Below are positions 52,428-61,319 of a stretch of DNA of 64,000 bases, piece by piece (position 1 is the first letter of the stretch; each line of letters begins with the position of its first letter). Made by a program: the position numbers and the translations under genes. The DNA lies in the NCBI GenBank assembly GCA_023666665.1, contig JAMPBN010000003.1, positions 1 to 64,000 of the forward strand, read 5' to 3'. This DNA comes from Prevotella sp. Its GTDB lineage: Bacteria; Bacteroidota; Bacteroidia; Bacteroidales; Muribaculaceae. The notes below the pieces were generated by a model. That model did no database searches, was not told where the DNA came from, and saw nothing but the letters and a program-made list of their open reading frames with translations.

Positions 52428-55400
52428 ATGCTTAACAGGATTATTCATTCATCGTTAGCGAATAGGGTTATTGTGCTGATTGTTAGTGCGGTAATTCTTT
52501 GTGCGGGTATTTGGTCGCTGACCCGCACCGAAGTTGACATTTTTCCGGATTTGACTGCTCCGACAGTGGTGGTGATGACCGAGGCCCCGGGCTTGGCACC
52601 CGAGGAGGTTGAGCGCGAAGTGAGCTACCCGATAGAGGCGGCGGTTAATGGCGCTACCGGCATTCGCCGTGTGCGCTCAACGTCGTCGCCCGGCTTCTCG
52701 GTGGTATGGGTTGAATTTGACTGGGACACCGACGTTTACCTTGCGCGCCAAATGGTCAGCGAGCGCCTTGCCTCGGTGGCCGAGGATATGCCCGCCGGGG
52801 TTAACGCCCCGATTCTCGGCCCTCAGGCCTCGATTCTCGGCGAGATGATGATTATCGGCCTCACCGCCCCGGGCGACTCCGTCAGCCAAATGGAGCTGCG
52901 CACCATTGCCGACAAGCTCATTCGCCCGCGCCTGCTGAGCCTCAGCGGGGTGAGCTCGGTGAGCGTAATCGGCGGCGATGCCCGCGAGCTGCAGATACTT
53001 CTCGACCCCGCCCGAATGAAAGCTTACGGCGTGAATCTCAACGAGATACTCAGCGCCACGGAGTCGATGAACGATAACGCCTCGGGCGGCGTAATCTACG
53101 ACTTTGGCAATGAATACCTTGTACGCGCAGACCTGAACACCTCAAATGCCGCCGAGATTGCCGCTGCGCCGATTGGCGGCGGTTTGACGTTGGGCCACGT
53201 TGCCCGGGTAAAAGACGGAGCCGCCCTGCCCCGCATCGGCACGGCCTCGGTCAATGGCTCTACGGCGGTAATCATCACAGTTACAAAACAGCCCGGAGTC
53301 GGAACTATCGGGCTGACCGAACGCATTGACTCCGAGCTGGAGAGCTTAAAGCCCACCCTGCCGGCCGGAGTGCAAGTGAAGACCGACATTTTCCGTCAGG
53401 CCGACTTCATTCAGACCGGCATCAGCAACCTGCAGCGCGCTCTGTTAGAGGGCGGCCTGTTCGTGGCCATAGTGCTGTTTTTATTCCTGATGAATCTGCG
53501 CACCACGCTGATTTCGCTCGTGGCTATGCCGATGAGTATCTTCGTGACGCTGCTGATTCTGCATTTTTGCGGCTTCACTATCAACACCATGAGCCTCGGC
53601 GGCATCGCCATAGCCATCGGTTCGCTGGTTGATGATGCCATTGTCGACGTTGAAAACGTATATAAGCGCCTGCGCCAGAACCGCCTGCTTCCCGCCGATG
53701 AGCGTCGGCCAATCAAAGAGGTGGTATATCACGCCTCAGCCGAGGTCCGCACGCCGATTTTCAACTCCTCGCTGGTAATCATTGCCTCGTTTTTGCCGCT
53801 GTTTTTCCTCAGCGGCGTTGAGGGGAGATTGCTGATACCGCTGGGCGTGGCGTTTATCGTGTCGCTGATTGCCAGCACCATAGTAGCGCTGACGCTCACC
53901 CCGGTTCTTTGCAGCTATCTGCCCGACTCCAAGGAGGTTAACAAGGAGCCGTGGGCCGCCCGCAAGCTCCGTGCGGCATATGACCGTTCGCTGCGGGCTG
54001 CCTTGCGTCGTCCCCGGCTGATTCTTGGCGGTGTGGGCGTAATTTTTATCGCGGCACTGGGAGTATTCTTCACCTTGGGCGGCGGATTCCTGCCGCGATT
54101 CAACGAGGGCTCGTTTACCATCAACGTGGCCACTCTGCCGGGCGTAAGCCTCGAAGAGAGCGACCGCATTGGCCGCGAAGCCGAGCGGCTGATTATGGAG
54201 AGCCCGGAGGTAAGATGCACCGCCCGCAAAACCGGACGCGCCGAGCTCGACGAGCACTCCCTCAACGTCAACGTCAGCGAAATTGAGGTGCCCTACACCC
54301 TGTCGGGCCGTAGCCGCAGCGAGTTAGAGGACGAGATTCGCTCAAAGCTGACCTCCATGCCGGGCGTAAACGTGGAAATCGGCCAGCCCATTTCCCACCG
54401 CATCGACGCGATGCTATCGGGTACGGAGAGCCATATTGCCATAAAGCTTTTCGGCCCCGAGCTGCCTGAGCTGTATCGCCTGGCAACACAAATCAAAAAG
54501 GCTGCCGAGGGGGTTGAGGGAATTGTAGACCTCAACGTTGAGCAGCAGGTTGAGCGCCCGGAGCTGCAAATCAGGCCCAAAAGAGCCGAAATGGCGCGGT
54601 TAGGTCTCTCGCTCGCCGACTTCCGCGAGTTTATTTCTGCGGCGCTTGGCGGCCGCAAGGTAAGCCGCGTCTACGACAGCGACTTCCCATATGACCTCAC
54701 CGTGATACTCGCCCCGGAGGCGCGTGAGAGCATCGCCTCGCTGCGTCAGCTGAGCGTTCTGACCCCAATCGGAGCCGTTCCCCTTGAGCAGATTGCCGAG
54801 GTGGTTTCCACCACCGGTCCCAACGTGATAAACCGCGAGAACGTGAAGCGCCGCATAGTCATATCAGCCAACGTTGCCGACCGCGACCTTGCCTCTGCCG
54901 TCAAAGAGATTCAAAGCCGGGTTGCCGGGCAGGTGCAACTCCCCGAAAACTACTATCTGCAATATGGCGGACAATTTGAAAACTCCGCCTCGGCATCGCG
55001 CACCCTGCGGCTTGCCACTATTGGCGCCATTCTGCTCATCGTGATGTTGCTCTACAGCGAGTTCCACAGCAAAGCGCAGGCGGCAATGATTCTCGTGAAT
55101 ATGCCCTTGGCGCTGATTGGCGGCATCTTTATGCTTGCGCTATGCGGCGGCGAGGTCAACATCCCCGCCATTATCGGCTTCATATCGCTGATGGGCATCT
55201 CAACGCGCAACGGCATGCTGCTGATGAGCCGCTACAACGCCCTGCGCACCGAGGGAGTCAGCGTGGCCGAGCGGGTGCGCACAGGGTCGGTTGACCGCCT
55301 GCTCCCCATTGTAATGACAGCGCTGACCTCAGCCTTGGCGTTGCTCCCTCTTGCGGTCAACGGCCAGGCTCCCGGCAATGAAATCCAGTCACCCATGGCT

Positions 55401-55487
55401 TTGGTGATTCTCGGCGGACTTATTTCCTCCACGATTCTCAACCTCTACGTGCTTCCGATTCTCTACCTTAAGAATTATTCAAAATAA
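52428..55487 (+). CDS. RND heavy-metal-type efflux pump (CusA/CzcA family)
   Basis: 1019 residues with 12 membrane segments and two large periplasmic loops, full RND length. The start (TRTEVDIFPDLTAPTVVV, AREV-like EVEREVSYPIE) and TM4 proton-relay region (SLVDDAIVDVENVYKR, with two Asp and a Glu) match the HME subgroup exporting Cu, Ag, Zn, Co or Cd. The second half repeats the pattern (STRNGMLLMSRYN). The ion is not identifiable. The adaptor precedes it; the TolC-like channel follows after an intervening ATPase gene. Confidence 0.9.
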   Translation: MLNRIIHSSLANRVIVLIVSAVILCAGIWSLTRTEVDIFPDLTAPTVVVMTEAPGLAPEEVEREVSYPIEAAVNGATGIRRVRSTSSPGFSVVWVEFDWDTDVYLARQMVSERLASVAEDMPAGVNAPILGPQASILGEMMIIGLTAPGDSVSQMELRTIADKLIRPRLLSLSGVSSVSVIGGDARELQILLDPARMKAYGVNLNEILSATESMNDNASGGVIYDFGNEYLVRADLNTSNAAEIAAAPIGGGLTLGHVARVKDGAALPRIGTASVNGSTAVIITVTKQPGVGTIGLTERIDSELESLKPTLPAGVQVKTDIFRQADFIQTGISNLQRALLEGGLFVAIVLFLFLMNLRTTLISLVAMPMSIFVTLLILHFCGFTINTMSLGGIAIAIGSLVDDAIVDVENVYKRLRQNRLLPADERRPIKEVVYHASAEVRTPIFNSSLVIIASFLPLFFLSGVEGRLLIPLGVAFIVSLIASTIVALTLTPVLCSYLPDSKEVNKEPWAARKLRAAYDRSLRAALRRPRLILGGVGVIFIAALGVFFTLGGGFLPRFNEGSFTINVATLPGVSLEESDRIGREAERLIMESPEVRCTARKTGRAELDEHSLNVNVSEIEVPYTLSGRSRSELEDEIRSKLTSMPGVNVEIGQPISHRIDAMLSGTESHIAIKLFGPELPELYRLATQIKKAAEGVEGIVDLNVEQQVERPELQIRPKRAEMARLGLSLADFREFISAALGGRKVSRVYDSDFPYDLTVILAPEARESIASLRQLSVLTPIGAVPLEQIAEVVSTTGPNVINRENVKRRIVISANVADRDLASAVKEIQSRVAGQVQLPENYYLQYGGQFENSASASRTLRLATIGAILLIVMLLYSEFHSKAQAAMILVNMPLALIGGIFMLALCGGEVNIPAIIGFISLMGISTRNGMLLMSRYNALRTEGVSVAERVRTGSVDRLLPIVMTALTSALALLPLAVNGQAPGNEIQSPMALVILGGLISSTILNLYVLPILYLKNYSK

Positions 55488-55510
55488 ATTATTCAAATCA
55501 AATAATTCAA

Positions 55511-55542
55511 TTTGCATAATTTGGTTTTTTGAACTAATTTTG
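55511..55542 (+). promoter_or_regulatory. promoter of the AAA ATPase gene
   Basis: TTTG at 55511-55514, a 20-base spacer and TAATTTTG at 55535-55542, 7 bases before the ATG. It gives the ATPase, and by read-through the TolC-like gene, a promoter of its own. The preceding 40 bases are AT-rich with AATTATTCAAA repeated at a 14-base interval. Confidence 0.65.
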
Positions 55543-55549
55543 CAGCGTT

Positions 55550-56728
55550 ATGACCGTAAAAAATCCATTTATAATAACCGGGAAAATTCCCCCGGAGTAT
55601 TTCTGCGACCGCAAAGCTGAGTCGCAGCGACTAATCCGCGAAGTTACCAACGGCAACAATCTCGTGCTGATTTCCCGTCGCCGTATGGGTAAGACCGGGT
55701 TGATTCGACACTGTTTTGACTCTGAGGAGATTGCCGGTAAATACAACACGTTTTATATTGACATTCTCCAAACTTCAAGCCTCAAGGAGTTTACATACCT
55801 GCTTGGACGCGAAGTATTTAGTCGGTTAATGTCGCATAGTGCAAAAGCGCTCAAGGGTTTTGTAGCAATGCTGAAGTCAATTGCCGGAAGCTTTGGCTTT
55901 GACCCGATTTCCGGATTGCCAACGTTCAACCTGCAATTGGGCGACGTTGAACATCCGGCCACCACGCTCGAAGAAATTTTCAGGTATCTTTCGGAGTCGG
56001 AGGTGCCCTCAATAGTGGCAATCGACGAATTCCAGCAAATAGCCAACTATAAGGAAGATACGAACGTTGAGGCACTGTTGCGCTCTCATATTCAACATCT
56101 TCAACACACCAATTTCATTTTTGCCGGTAGCGAACGCCATATGCTTCAGCAGATGTTTTTGGAATCGCCACGACCTTTCTACAACAGCGCCGCCGTGTTG
56201 GAGTTAGACGCTATTGACAAAGTCGAATATGAGCGGTTTGCAGTAGATTTATTCAGTAAATTCGGCAAGAACTTATCTCCCGGTATGACAGAATATGTGT
56301 ATAGCCTCTTTGATGGAAACACTTTCTATCTTCAACGTGTTTTCAACTCGGCTTTTTCAAATACTCCTGCTGGGAAAATTTGCACATTGACAACGATAAA
56401 TGATTCAATCACGGAGTTATTATTCTCTCTCGATACCATTTTTCGCGAGTTACTCTCCACTTTGAATGAATCACAAAAACAAGTACTCATCGCAGTTGCT
56501 AAAGAAGTAGAAGCAACAAACGTGACTTCGTCGGCTTTTGTGCGCAAGCATGCCCTACAGTCGGCCAGCTCCGTTCAGTCAGCAATAAACCGCCTGATTA
56601 CGCGAGGAATTTTATATCGGGAGCAACAAAAATTTTCACTTCAAGACCCGTTGTTGCAGCTTTGGCTTGTCAGAACTTACGGCAACATTGTTCCTTGCTA
56701 TAATATATCACCCGACATTAAAGAATAA
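55550..56728 (+). CDS. AAA-family (archaeal-type) ATPase with winged-helix C-terminus
   Basis: 392 residues. Walker A is the degenerate LISRRRMGKTGL (about 40-51) and Walker B is SIVAIDEFQQI (about 160-170); a FAGSERHML sensor-like segment and a C-terminal winged-helix region (NRLITRGILYRE) follow. This layout matches the archaeal-ATPase/DUF234 group, found in many Bacteroidetes in variable, scattered copies. Lower GC than its neighbours. It lies between the RND pump and its TolC partner, one base from the latter's ATG. Function unknown; probably an inserted gene. Confidence 0.82.
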   Translation: MTVKNPFIITGKIPPEYFCDRKAESQRLIREVTNGNNLVLISRRRMGKTGLIRHCFDSEEIAGKYNTFYIDILQTSSLKEFTYLLGREVFSRLMSHSAKALKGFVAMLKSIAGSFGFDPISGLPTFNLQLGDVEHPATTLEEIFRYLSESEVPSIVAIDEFQQIANYKEDTNVEALLRSHIQHLQHTNFIFAGSERHMLQQMFLESPRPFYNSAAVLELDAIDKVEYERFAVDLFSKFGKNLSPGMTEYVYSLFDGNTFYLQRVFNSAFSNTPAGKICTLTTINDSITELLFSLDTIFRELLSTLNESQKQVLIAVAKEVEATNVTSSAFVRKHALQSASSVQSAINRLITRGILYREQQKFSLQDPLLQLWLVRTYGNIVPCYNISPDIKE

Positions 56729-56729
56729 A

Positions 56730-57890
56730 ATGCGTAAGTCTGTAATCCTTTGTTGGTTATCTATTATCTCGTTAGGAGTTGCGGCTCAGGGGTTTGAGCC
56801 GATAGTGGCTGAAGTTGTCGGGAACAATCCCACTATGGCGGCGGAAATAGCCGCCGGGCGCGCCGAGACTCTGCAGCGCGTTGCCGAGAACCGTCTGGCT
56901 CCGACAGAGGTGGGCTTCACGTATGAATGGCCATCGAAAAGCGTGTATGACCTTAAGAGGGAACTGACAGTGGAGCAGTCGTTTGACTGGCCGGGGGCAT
57001 ATGGCGCGCGGCGCGCGGCGGCGCGCATTGCCGAAGTTGCTCGCCAAGAGAGACTCCGCGCGACCGAACGCAGCCTGAAAAAGGAGACCCGCGAGTTGCT
57101 CTGCCGCATCGTGGATGCAAACCTGCGCTGCGATATGTTGCGCACCATTGTCAGCAACCTCGATTCGCTCCACGGCTCTATGCACCAGATGCTTGAGCGG
57201 CGGCAGATTACCGAGCTCGACCACCGCAAGGTTGCCCTCGAGGAGGTAAGCATGAAACAGCAACTCTCTGATGCCGAGAGCGCACGCGCCGAGACGCTGG
57301 CGCAATTGGCGGCACTCAATGGCGGCACGCTGCCCGCTGAGTCAGCAGAGCTGCGCAGCTATCCGGAGCAGACTTTGCAGCCGCTGGAAAATTATCTGCG
57401 AATAGAATCGCCCGAGGTTGCTGCTATGCGTCAGGAATCCTCGGCAATTCAATTGGATGCCAAGGCTGAAAAAATGGCGCTATATCCCGGATTTTCGCTG
57501 GGCTACGTTTTTGAACACGAAGGGCCGTCGTATCACCACGGCTTCAGCATCGGGCTGACGCTGCCGTCATATTCCGCGAAGCCGAAAACCGAGGCAGCGC
57601 GTTGGCAGGCACGCGCTCTGGAACTTCAGGCCGAGCAAGTCGAGAGCGACCGCCGTGCCGCAATTTCGGCCGCCCACGCCTCGGCGGTGCATATCGAAAA
57701 ACTGCTCAAGGACTATGACTACGCCTTTGGCAAGGAATATCCGCAACTGCTGAAAAAAGCGCTTGTTGGCGGGCAGTTGAGCTATATAGAGTATTTCTCG
57801 GAACTGAATTTCTACCTTACGGCGCGGCTCGACTACCTGTCGCAACTGCTTAATTACCACACCCTCCTTTGCGGTATAGATCTAAAATGA
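56730..57890 (+). CDS. TolC-family outer-membrane efflux protein
   Basis: 386 residues from ATG 56730; a longer frame to 56667 lies inside the ATPase gene and lacks a signal peptide. The signal peptide (VILCWLSIISLGVAAQG) precedes long amphipathic helices (about 95-215 and 285-375) typical of TolC-like channels. It should be the exit duct for the metal-type RND pump upstream. Its end overlaps the convergent mazF by 9 bases. Confidence 0.85.
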   Translation: MRKSVILCWLSIISLGVAAQGFEPIVAEVVGNNPTMAAEIAAGRAETLQRVAENRLAPTEVGFTYEWPSKSVYDLKRELTVEQSFDWPGAYGARRAAARIAEVARQERLRATERSLKKETRELLCRIVDANLRCDMLRTIVSNLDSLHGSMHQMLERRQITELDHRKVALEEVSMKQQLSDAESARAETLAQLAALNGGTLPAESAELRSYPEQTLQPLENYLRIESPEVAAMRQESSAIQLDAKAEKMALYPGFSLGYVFEHEGPSYHHGFSIGLTLPSYSAKPKTEAARWQARALELQAEQVESDRRAAISAAHASAVHIEKLLKDYDYAFGKEYPQLLKKALVGGQLSYIEYFSELNFYLTARLDYLSQLLNYHTLLCGIDLK

Positions 57891-58214
57891 GAACATTTCT
57901 AAAAGGGCATCAGTAACAGCGTTTTGCTCGCTGTTGGAAATAGTACCGATAAAGCGTACGATGCGTGACTTGTCAATCGTTTTAATTTGGTCAAGAGCTA
58001 CGTAACTGTCGTTATTTAGTCCGCTTGCGGCCGATGCGGTAATTTTTATTCGAGTCGGCAAATAGGCTTTAACGGTAGAAGTTAGCGGCGCAACCACAAT
58101 GGTGCGCAGCGATAAATTCATTTCATCCGGAGAAATAACCAAACAGGGGCGAGTCTTGTTGATTTCTGAGCCAACTGTGGAGTCCAGATTTACAACAATC
58201 AGCTGAAATTTCAT
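57882..58214 (-). CDS. mazF: MazF/PemK-type toxin
   Basis: 110 residues. Starts KFQLIVVNLDSTVGSEINKTRPCLVISPDE, quoted in part; the TRPCLVIS core with VAPLTST matches the SH3-like barrel of MazF endoribonucleases, and DQIKTIDKSRI is the usual conserved segment. It cuts single-stranded RNA at short motifs and is held inactive by MazE, whose gene overlaps upstream by 4 bases. Confidence 0.93.
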   Translation of the reverse strand: MKFQLIVVNLDSTVGSEINKTRPCLVISPDEMNLSLRTIVVAPLTSTVKAYLPTRIKITASAASGLNNDSYVALDQIKTIDKSRIVRFIGTISNSEQNAVTDALLEMFSF

Positions 58215-58459
58215 AACAAATCTAAGGCTTCGGAATCAAGAATGTCGGGAAGAAGTATATCTTCTTCTCCCTCTTTGGCGTATTGGGCAAATGCGTTTGC
58301 CCAGCCCTGACGTTTATGTTGTTGCTTGGATATAATTATAGTGTTATTCTTATACTGGATGCTTATGGGCGTTCCTTTACTGAAGCCTCCTTCTGAGGCT
58401 ACATACTTGGGGATTATTATCCCTACAGAGCTACCTATCTGAGTTACTCTTGTTTCCAT
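58211..58459 (-). CDS. mazE: MazE-type antitoxin
   Basis: 82 residues from ATG 58459. The N-terminal AbrB/SpoVT-like domain (TRVTQIGSSVGIIIPKYV) binds DNA as a dimer; the acidic C-terminal tail (EGEEDILLPDILD) should wrap the toxin. A longer start at 58495 overlaps the promoter box (58493-58500) and adds unrelated residues, so it is rejected. The pair is normally autoregulated through the antitoxin. Confidence 0.92.
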   Translation of the reverse strand: METRVTQIGSSVGIIIPKYVASEGGFSKGTPISIQYKNNTIIISKQQHKRQGWANAFAQYAKEGEEDILLPDILDSEALDLL

Positions 58460-58492
58460 ATCGCTAATGACTTGTGGGTGAATATTCGATTG

Positions 58493-58500
58493 CAAAGATA
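58493..58500 (-). promoter_or_regulatory. mazEF promoter -7 box
   Basis: CAAAGATA on the plus strand gives TATCTTTG on the minus strand, 33 bases before the chosen mazE ATG. It fixes the start, because the alternative ATG at 58495 lies within it. Confidence 0.65.
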
Positions 58501-58553
58501 AAAAGAAATTGCGGTTATTCCAAATCTTATAACAAAATAATAATCATTGTTGT

Positions 58554-59483
58554 TTAATTTTGGAATGGCAGCGGAATGAGCGGCTTGACGTGGGTTTCGC
58601 CCGGCGACAACACACGCAGAGCGCCGGGGTGGCAGCGCACTACCAGGCGGGTACCCATTTGGGCGGGGTCGCCATCGAGGTGAACATGGCCGGGATTGCG
58701 GCGGCTGATAACGATGCGCGAGGTGCGGAAAGTGTGAACGCGAGTTCCGTCGTGAATTGTGCCGAGGAGCATATCTATGCCGTTGAGAGCCTGGCGAATC
58801 AGCAGCCCGGAGTGGAAGATGGTCACGTCCATAAGGCCGTCTTTAATGCTGGCATCGGGGGCAATGTAGGCGTTATTGCCATATTGCGAGGCGTTGCAGC
58901 ACGCAATCAGAAACGCCTTTTCGGTGAGTGTCTCGTTGTCGCAAACAATCGTGTATTCCTCTGACTTATAATGCAAAATCTCTTCAATGGCCGAGCGCAC
59001 GTAGTTGATAAGTCCGCGCTGGCCCGGACGCGATGCGAAGCGGTCGGCAACGTTAGCGTCAAACCCCATGCCGAACGTGCAGAAAAACGGTCGGTCGTTA
59101 ACGGTGCAGTAGTCGCATTCTTCAATTTTTCCCTGAGTCAGCACGCCGATTGCCTTAATCGGGTCCATAGGGATGTTGAGGTGGCGGGCAAGGCCGTTGC
59201 CCGACCCCATCGGTATGATTCCGAGGGTCGAAGATGTGTTGCAGAGCCCTCGGGCGGTTTCGTTGACAGTGCCGTCGCCACCTATGGCAACCACAATATC
59301 CACTCCCTCGGCGGCTGCGGCCGCGGCGAGCTCGGTGGCGTGGCCGGGGCGCTCGGTGTAGGCGGTCTCCACGCATATCCCGGCGGCGAGGAGTGATTCT
59401 ATTGCGCGTTTTATAACGTGGCCCTTTTCGGAGGTACCGCTGCGGGGATTGACTATGAGCAGGCAGTTGGCTTTACGGTTCAT
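58554..59483 (-). CDS. diacylglycerol/lipid kinase-family protein
   Basis: 309 residues of the DagK-catalytic type. LLIVNPRSGT at the N-terminus, the nucleotide-binding VAIGGDGTVNE (about 66-76) and IPMGSGNGLARHL are all present. Such enzymes phosphorylate diacylglycerol or related lipids with ATP; the actual lipid is unknown. It overlaps the end of mutL by 4 bases (ATGA), so it is translated together with a repair gene, a link that has no obvious functional logic. Confidence 0.9.
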   Translation of the reverse strand: MNRKANCLLIVNPRSGTSEKGHVIKRAIESLLAAGICVETAYTERPGHATELAAAAAAEGVDIVVAIGGDGTVNETARGLCNTSSTLGIIPMGSGNGLARHLNIPMDPIKAIGVLTQGKIEECDYCTVNDRPFFCTFGMGFDANVADRFASRPGQRGLINYVRSAIEEILHYKSEEYTIVCDNETLTEKAFLIACCNASQYGNNAYIAPDASIKDGLMDVTIFHSGLLIRQALNGIDMLLGTIHDGTRVHTFRTSRIVISRRNPGHVHLDGDPAQMGTRLVVRCHPGALRVLSPGETHVKPLIPLPFQN

Positions 59484-61315
59484 AGCAGACTTGAAATTTC
59501 GGTATCTGAAAGTACGGTGAATGTTGGGTTGCCGTCGGGGGTGAATCCGGGGGTTTTGAGCGTCATAAGCTGCGAAATGACGTGGCCGATTTCAGCGTCG
59601 GTCATATTACGGGTTGCTTTAAACGCCCCGGCGCGTGCCATTCCGGCGGCGATGCGGTCAATCAGCGGGGAGAGAGGGGCTTCGGCACTCTCTACCGCTT
59701 CGGCGGCCTGGCTGACGATCTCGGCGAGGAGTTCGCCGGGGTTCGCGTCGTCAACAATCGCCGGCACGGCATTGACCGACCACTCTCCGCCGCCCAAAGG
59801 GGCAATATCGAAACCGATGGCGGCGAGCTGGGGTTCAAGGTCGTCCATAATGGGGTTGTAGATGGTGCCAAGCGCCACCTTTTCGGGAAATATCAGGCGC
59901 TGCGAGCTAATTTCCTCGCCGCTGTGGAGCGTCGCGGCGATGCGTTCATATAGAACGCTCTGGTGGGCGCGATGCAGGTCAACTATGCGGATTCCGCGAG
60001 GGTCTGCCATAGCAACGTAGCGCTTGCCAATAGGAATTAATGCTGACGCGACGCCTCCACTGCCCACTGACCACTCCCCACTCTCCACTTCATTACCGTT
60101 GATGAGCGACTGCTCGCCGCTTAGGTCGGGAATAATGGCTTCCTGCTTGGCGGCGGTGAAGTTCTTGTAGAGTTCTTCCCAGTTTTGGGCTGAGGGTGCT
60201 TTAAACGGATTGTATGACTTGTCACTGCCCACTGTCCACTGCCCACTGTCTACTTTTTTTCCGGGGGCGGGAATGTCAATGCGGGCGGGGTCAGACATCG
60301 TGTCGAAGTCAATTTCCGGAGCCGTTGAGAAGCGCCCAATCGTCTCCTTGACTGCGGCATAGAGAATCTGACGAATGGCCTGCTCCTGCTCAAATTTGAT
60401 TTCGTTTTTGGTGGGATGGATATTCACGTCAATGCTTTGCGGGTCAACGTTGAAGTCCAGGAAATACGTGGGCTGCTCATCGGCGGGAATCAGCGGCTCG
60501 TAGGTCTGCATTATCGCCTTGTGGAAGTATGGGTGGCGCATGTTGCGGCCGTTGACAAAGAGAAACTGCAGGGCGTTGCGCTTGCGGCAATGTTCGGGGC
60601 GCACAATGAATCCGTGGAGCTTCACCAGGTCGGTGTCGGTATCAACCGGTATCAGCTTGTCGTTGAGCTGCTTGCCGAAGAGGTCAATGATACGCTGACG
60701 CAGATTGGCCGCCGGGAGGCGATGCAGGGTGAGGTCGTTATGTACCAGCGAGAGTTCCACCGAGGGGTTGACCAAGGCCAGGCGCTCAAATTCGTGGATT
60801 ATGTTGGCCATCTCCACGGAGTTTTTTTTCAGGAACTTGCGGCGTGCCGGAACATTGAAAAACAGATTCCTCACCATCATATTCGACCCCGGAGCACACG
60901 CCTCTGGCTGCTGACTCTCTACCTTTGAGCCGTTGATGAGCAGGCGGGTGCCGATTTTGTCGTCGCGGCGCATGGTGCGCAGGTCAACCTGGCTCACTGC
61001 GCAGATTGAGGCCAAAGCCTCGCCGCGGAAGCCCATGGTGTGAAGCGAAAAGAGGTCGTCGGCTTGGCGAATTTTTGAAGTGGAGTGGCGCTCAAAAGCC
61101 AGGCGGGCATCCGTAGGACTCATGCCGCAACCATTGTCAACCACCTGAATCAGCGTGCGCCCGGCATCCTTAATGATTACCTGGATTTCCGTAGCTCCGG
61201 CATCTACGGCATTCTCAACCAACTCCTTGACCACCGACGCGGGGCGCTGAATCACCTCGCCGGCAGCAATCTGATTGGCCACCGAATCCGGCAAAAGTTT
61301 AATTACGTCGTTCAT
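59480..61315 (-). CDS. mutL: DNA mismatch repair protein MutL
   Basis: 611 residues from ATG 61315; the frame extends further upstream only through the XRE gene. MutL couples mismatch recognition by MutS to strand incision. The GHKL ATPase domain is clear: ANQIAAGEVIQRPASV, VDNGCGM, RHSTSKI and GFRGEAL. The linker (about 350-430) contains two low-complexity inserts, SGQWTVGS and SGEWSVGSGG, coded by 7-bp repeats. The C-terminal dimerisation domain follows (VALGTIYNPIM, HRAHQSVLYERI); the endonuclease motif DQHAxxERxxYE is seen as RAHQSVLYERI, lacking the first Asp-Gln. Confidence 0.95.
   Translation of the reverse strand: MNDVIKLLPDSVANQIAAGEVIQRPASVVKELVENAVDAGATEIQVIIKDAGRTLIQVVDNGCGMSPTDARLAFERHSTSKIRQADDLFSLHTMGFRGEALASICAVSQVDLRTMRRDDKIGTRLLINGSKVESQQPEACAPGSNMMVRNLFFNVPARRKFLKKNSVEMANIIHEFERLALVNPSVELSLVHNDLTLHRLPAANLRQRIIDLFGKQLNDKLIPVDTDTDLVKLHGFIVRPEHCRKRNALQFLFVNGRNMRHPYFHKAIMQTYEPLIPADEQPTYFLDFNVDPQSIDVNIHPTKNEIKFEQEQAIRQILYAAVKETIGRFSTAPEIDFDTMSDPARIDIPAPGKKVDSGQWTVGSDKSYNPFKAPSAQNWEELYKNFTAAKQEAIIPDLSGEQSLINGNEVESGEWSVGSGGVASALIPIGKRYVAMADPRGIRIVDLHRAHQSVLYERIAATLHSGEEISSQRLIFPEKVALGTIYNPIMDDLEPQLAAIGFDIAPLGGGEWSVNAVPAIVDDANPGELLAEIVSQAAEAVESAEAPLSPLIDRIAAGMARAGAFKATRNMTDAEIGHVISQLMTLKTPGFTPDGNPTFTVLSDTEISSLL
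60055..60089. repeat. five heptamers inside mutL
   Basis: CTCCACT, GCCCACT, GACCACT, CCCCACT and CTCCACT in strict 7-bp period, in frame over 35 bases, coding the SGEWSVGSGG-type insert on the minus strand. Confidence 0.85.
60221..60255. repeat. second heptamer array inside mutL
   Basis: GTCACTG, CCCACTG, TCCACTG, CCCACTG and TCTACTT, a 7-bp period over 35 bases, coding the VDSGQWTVGSD insert. Same unit family and same orientation as the array about 150 bases away. Confidence 0.85.
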
Positions 61316-61319
61316 AACA

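Noticed and set aside
55473-55510. AATTATTCAAA repeats as a replication origin or heptamer array
   Set aside because: Only two full copies 14 bases apart in an AT-rich promoter upstream region; too little to support a specific call.
58460-58495. Longer mazE start at 58495
   Set aside because: It coincides with the -7 box; the shorter form has the usual MazE length.
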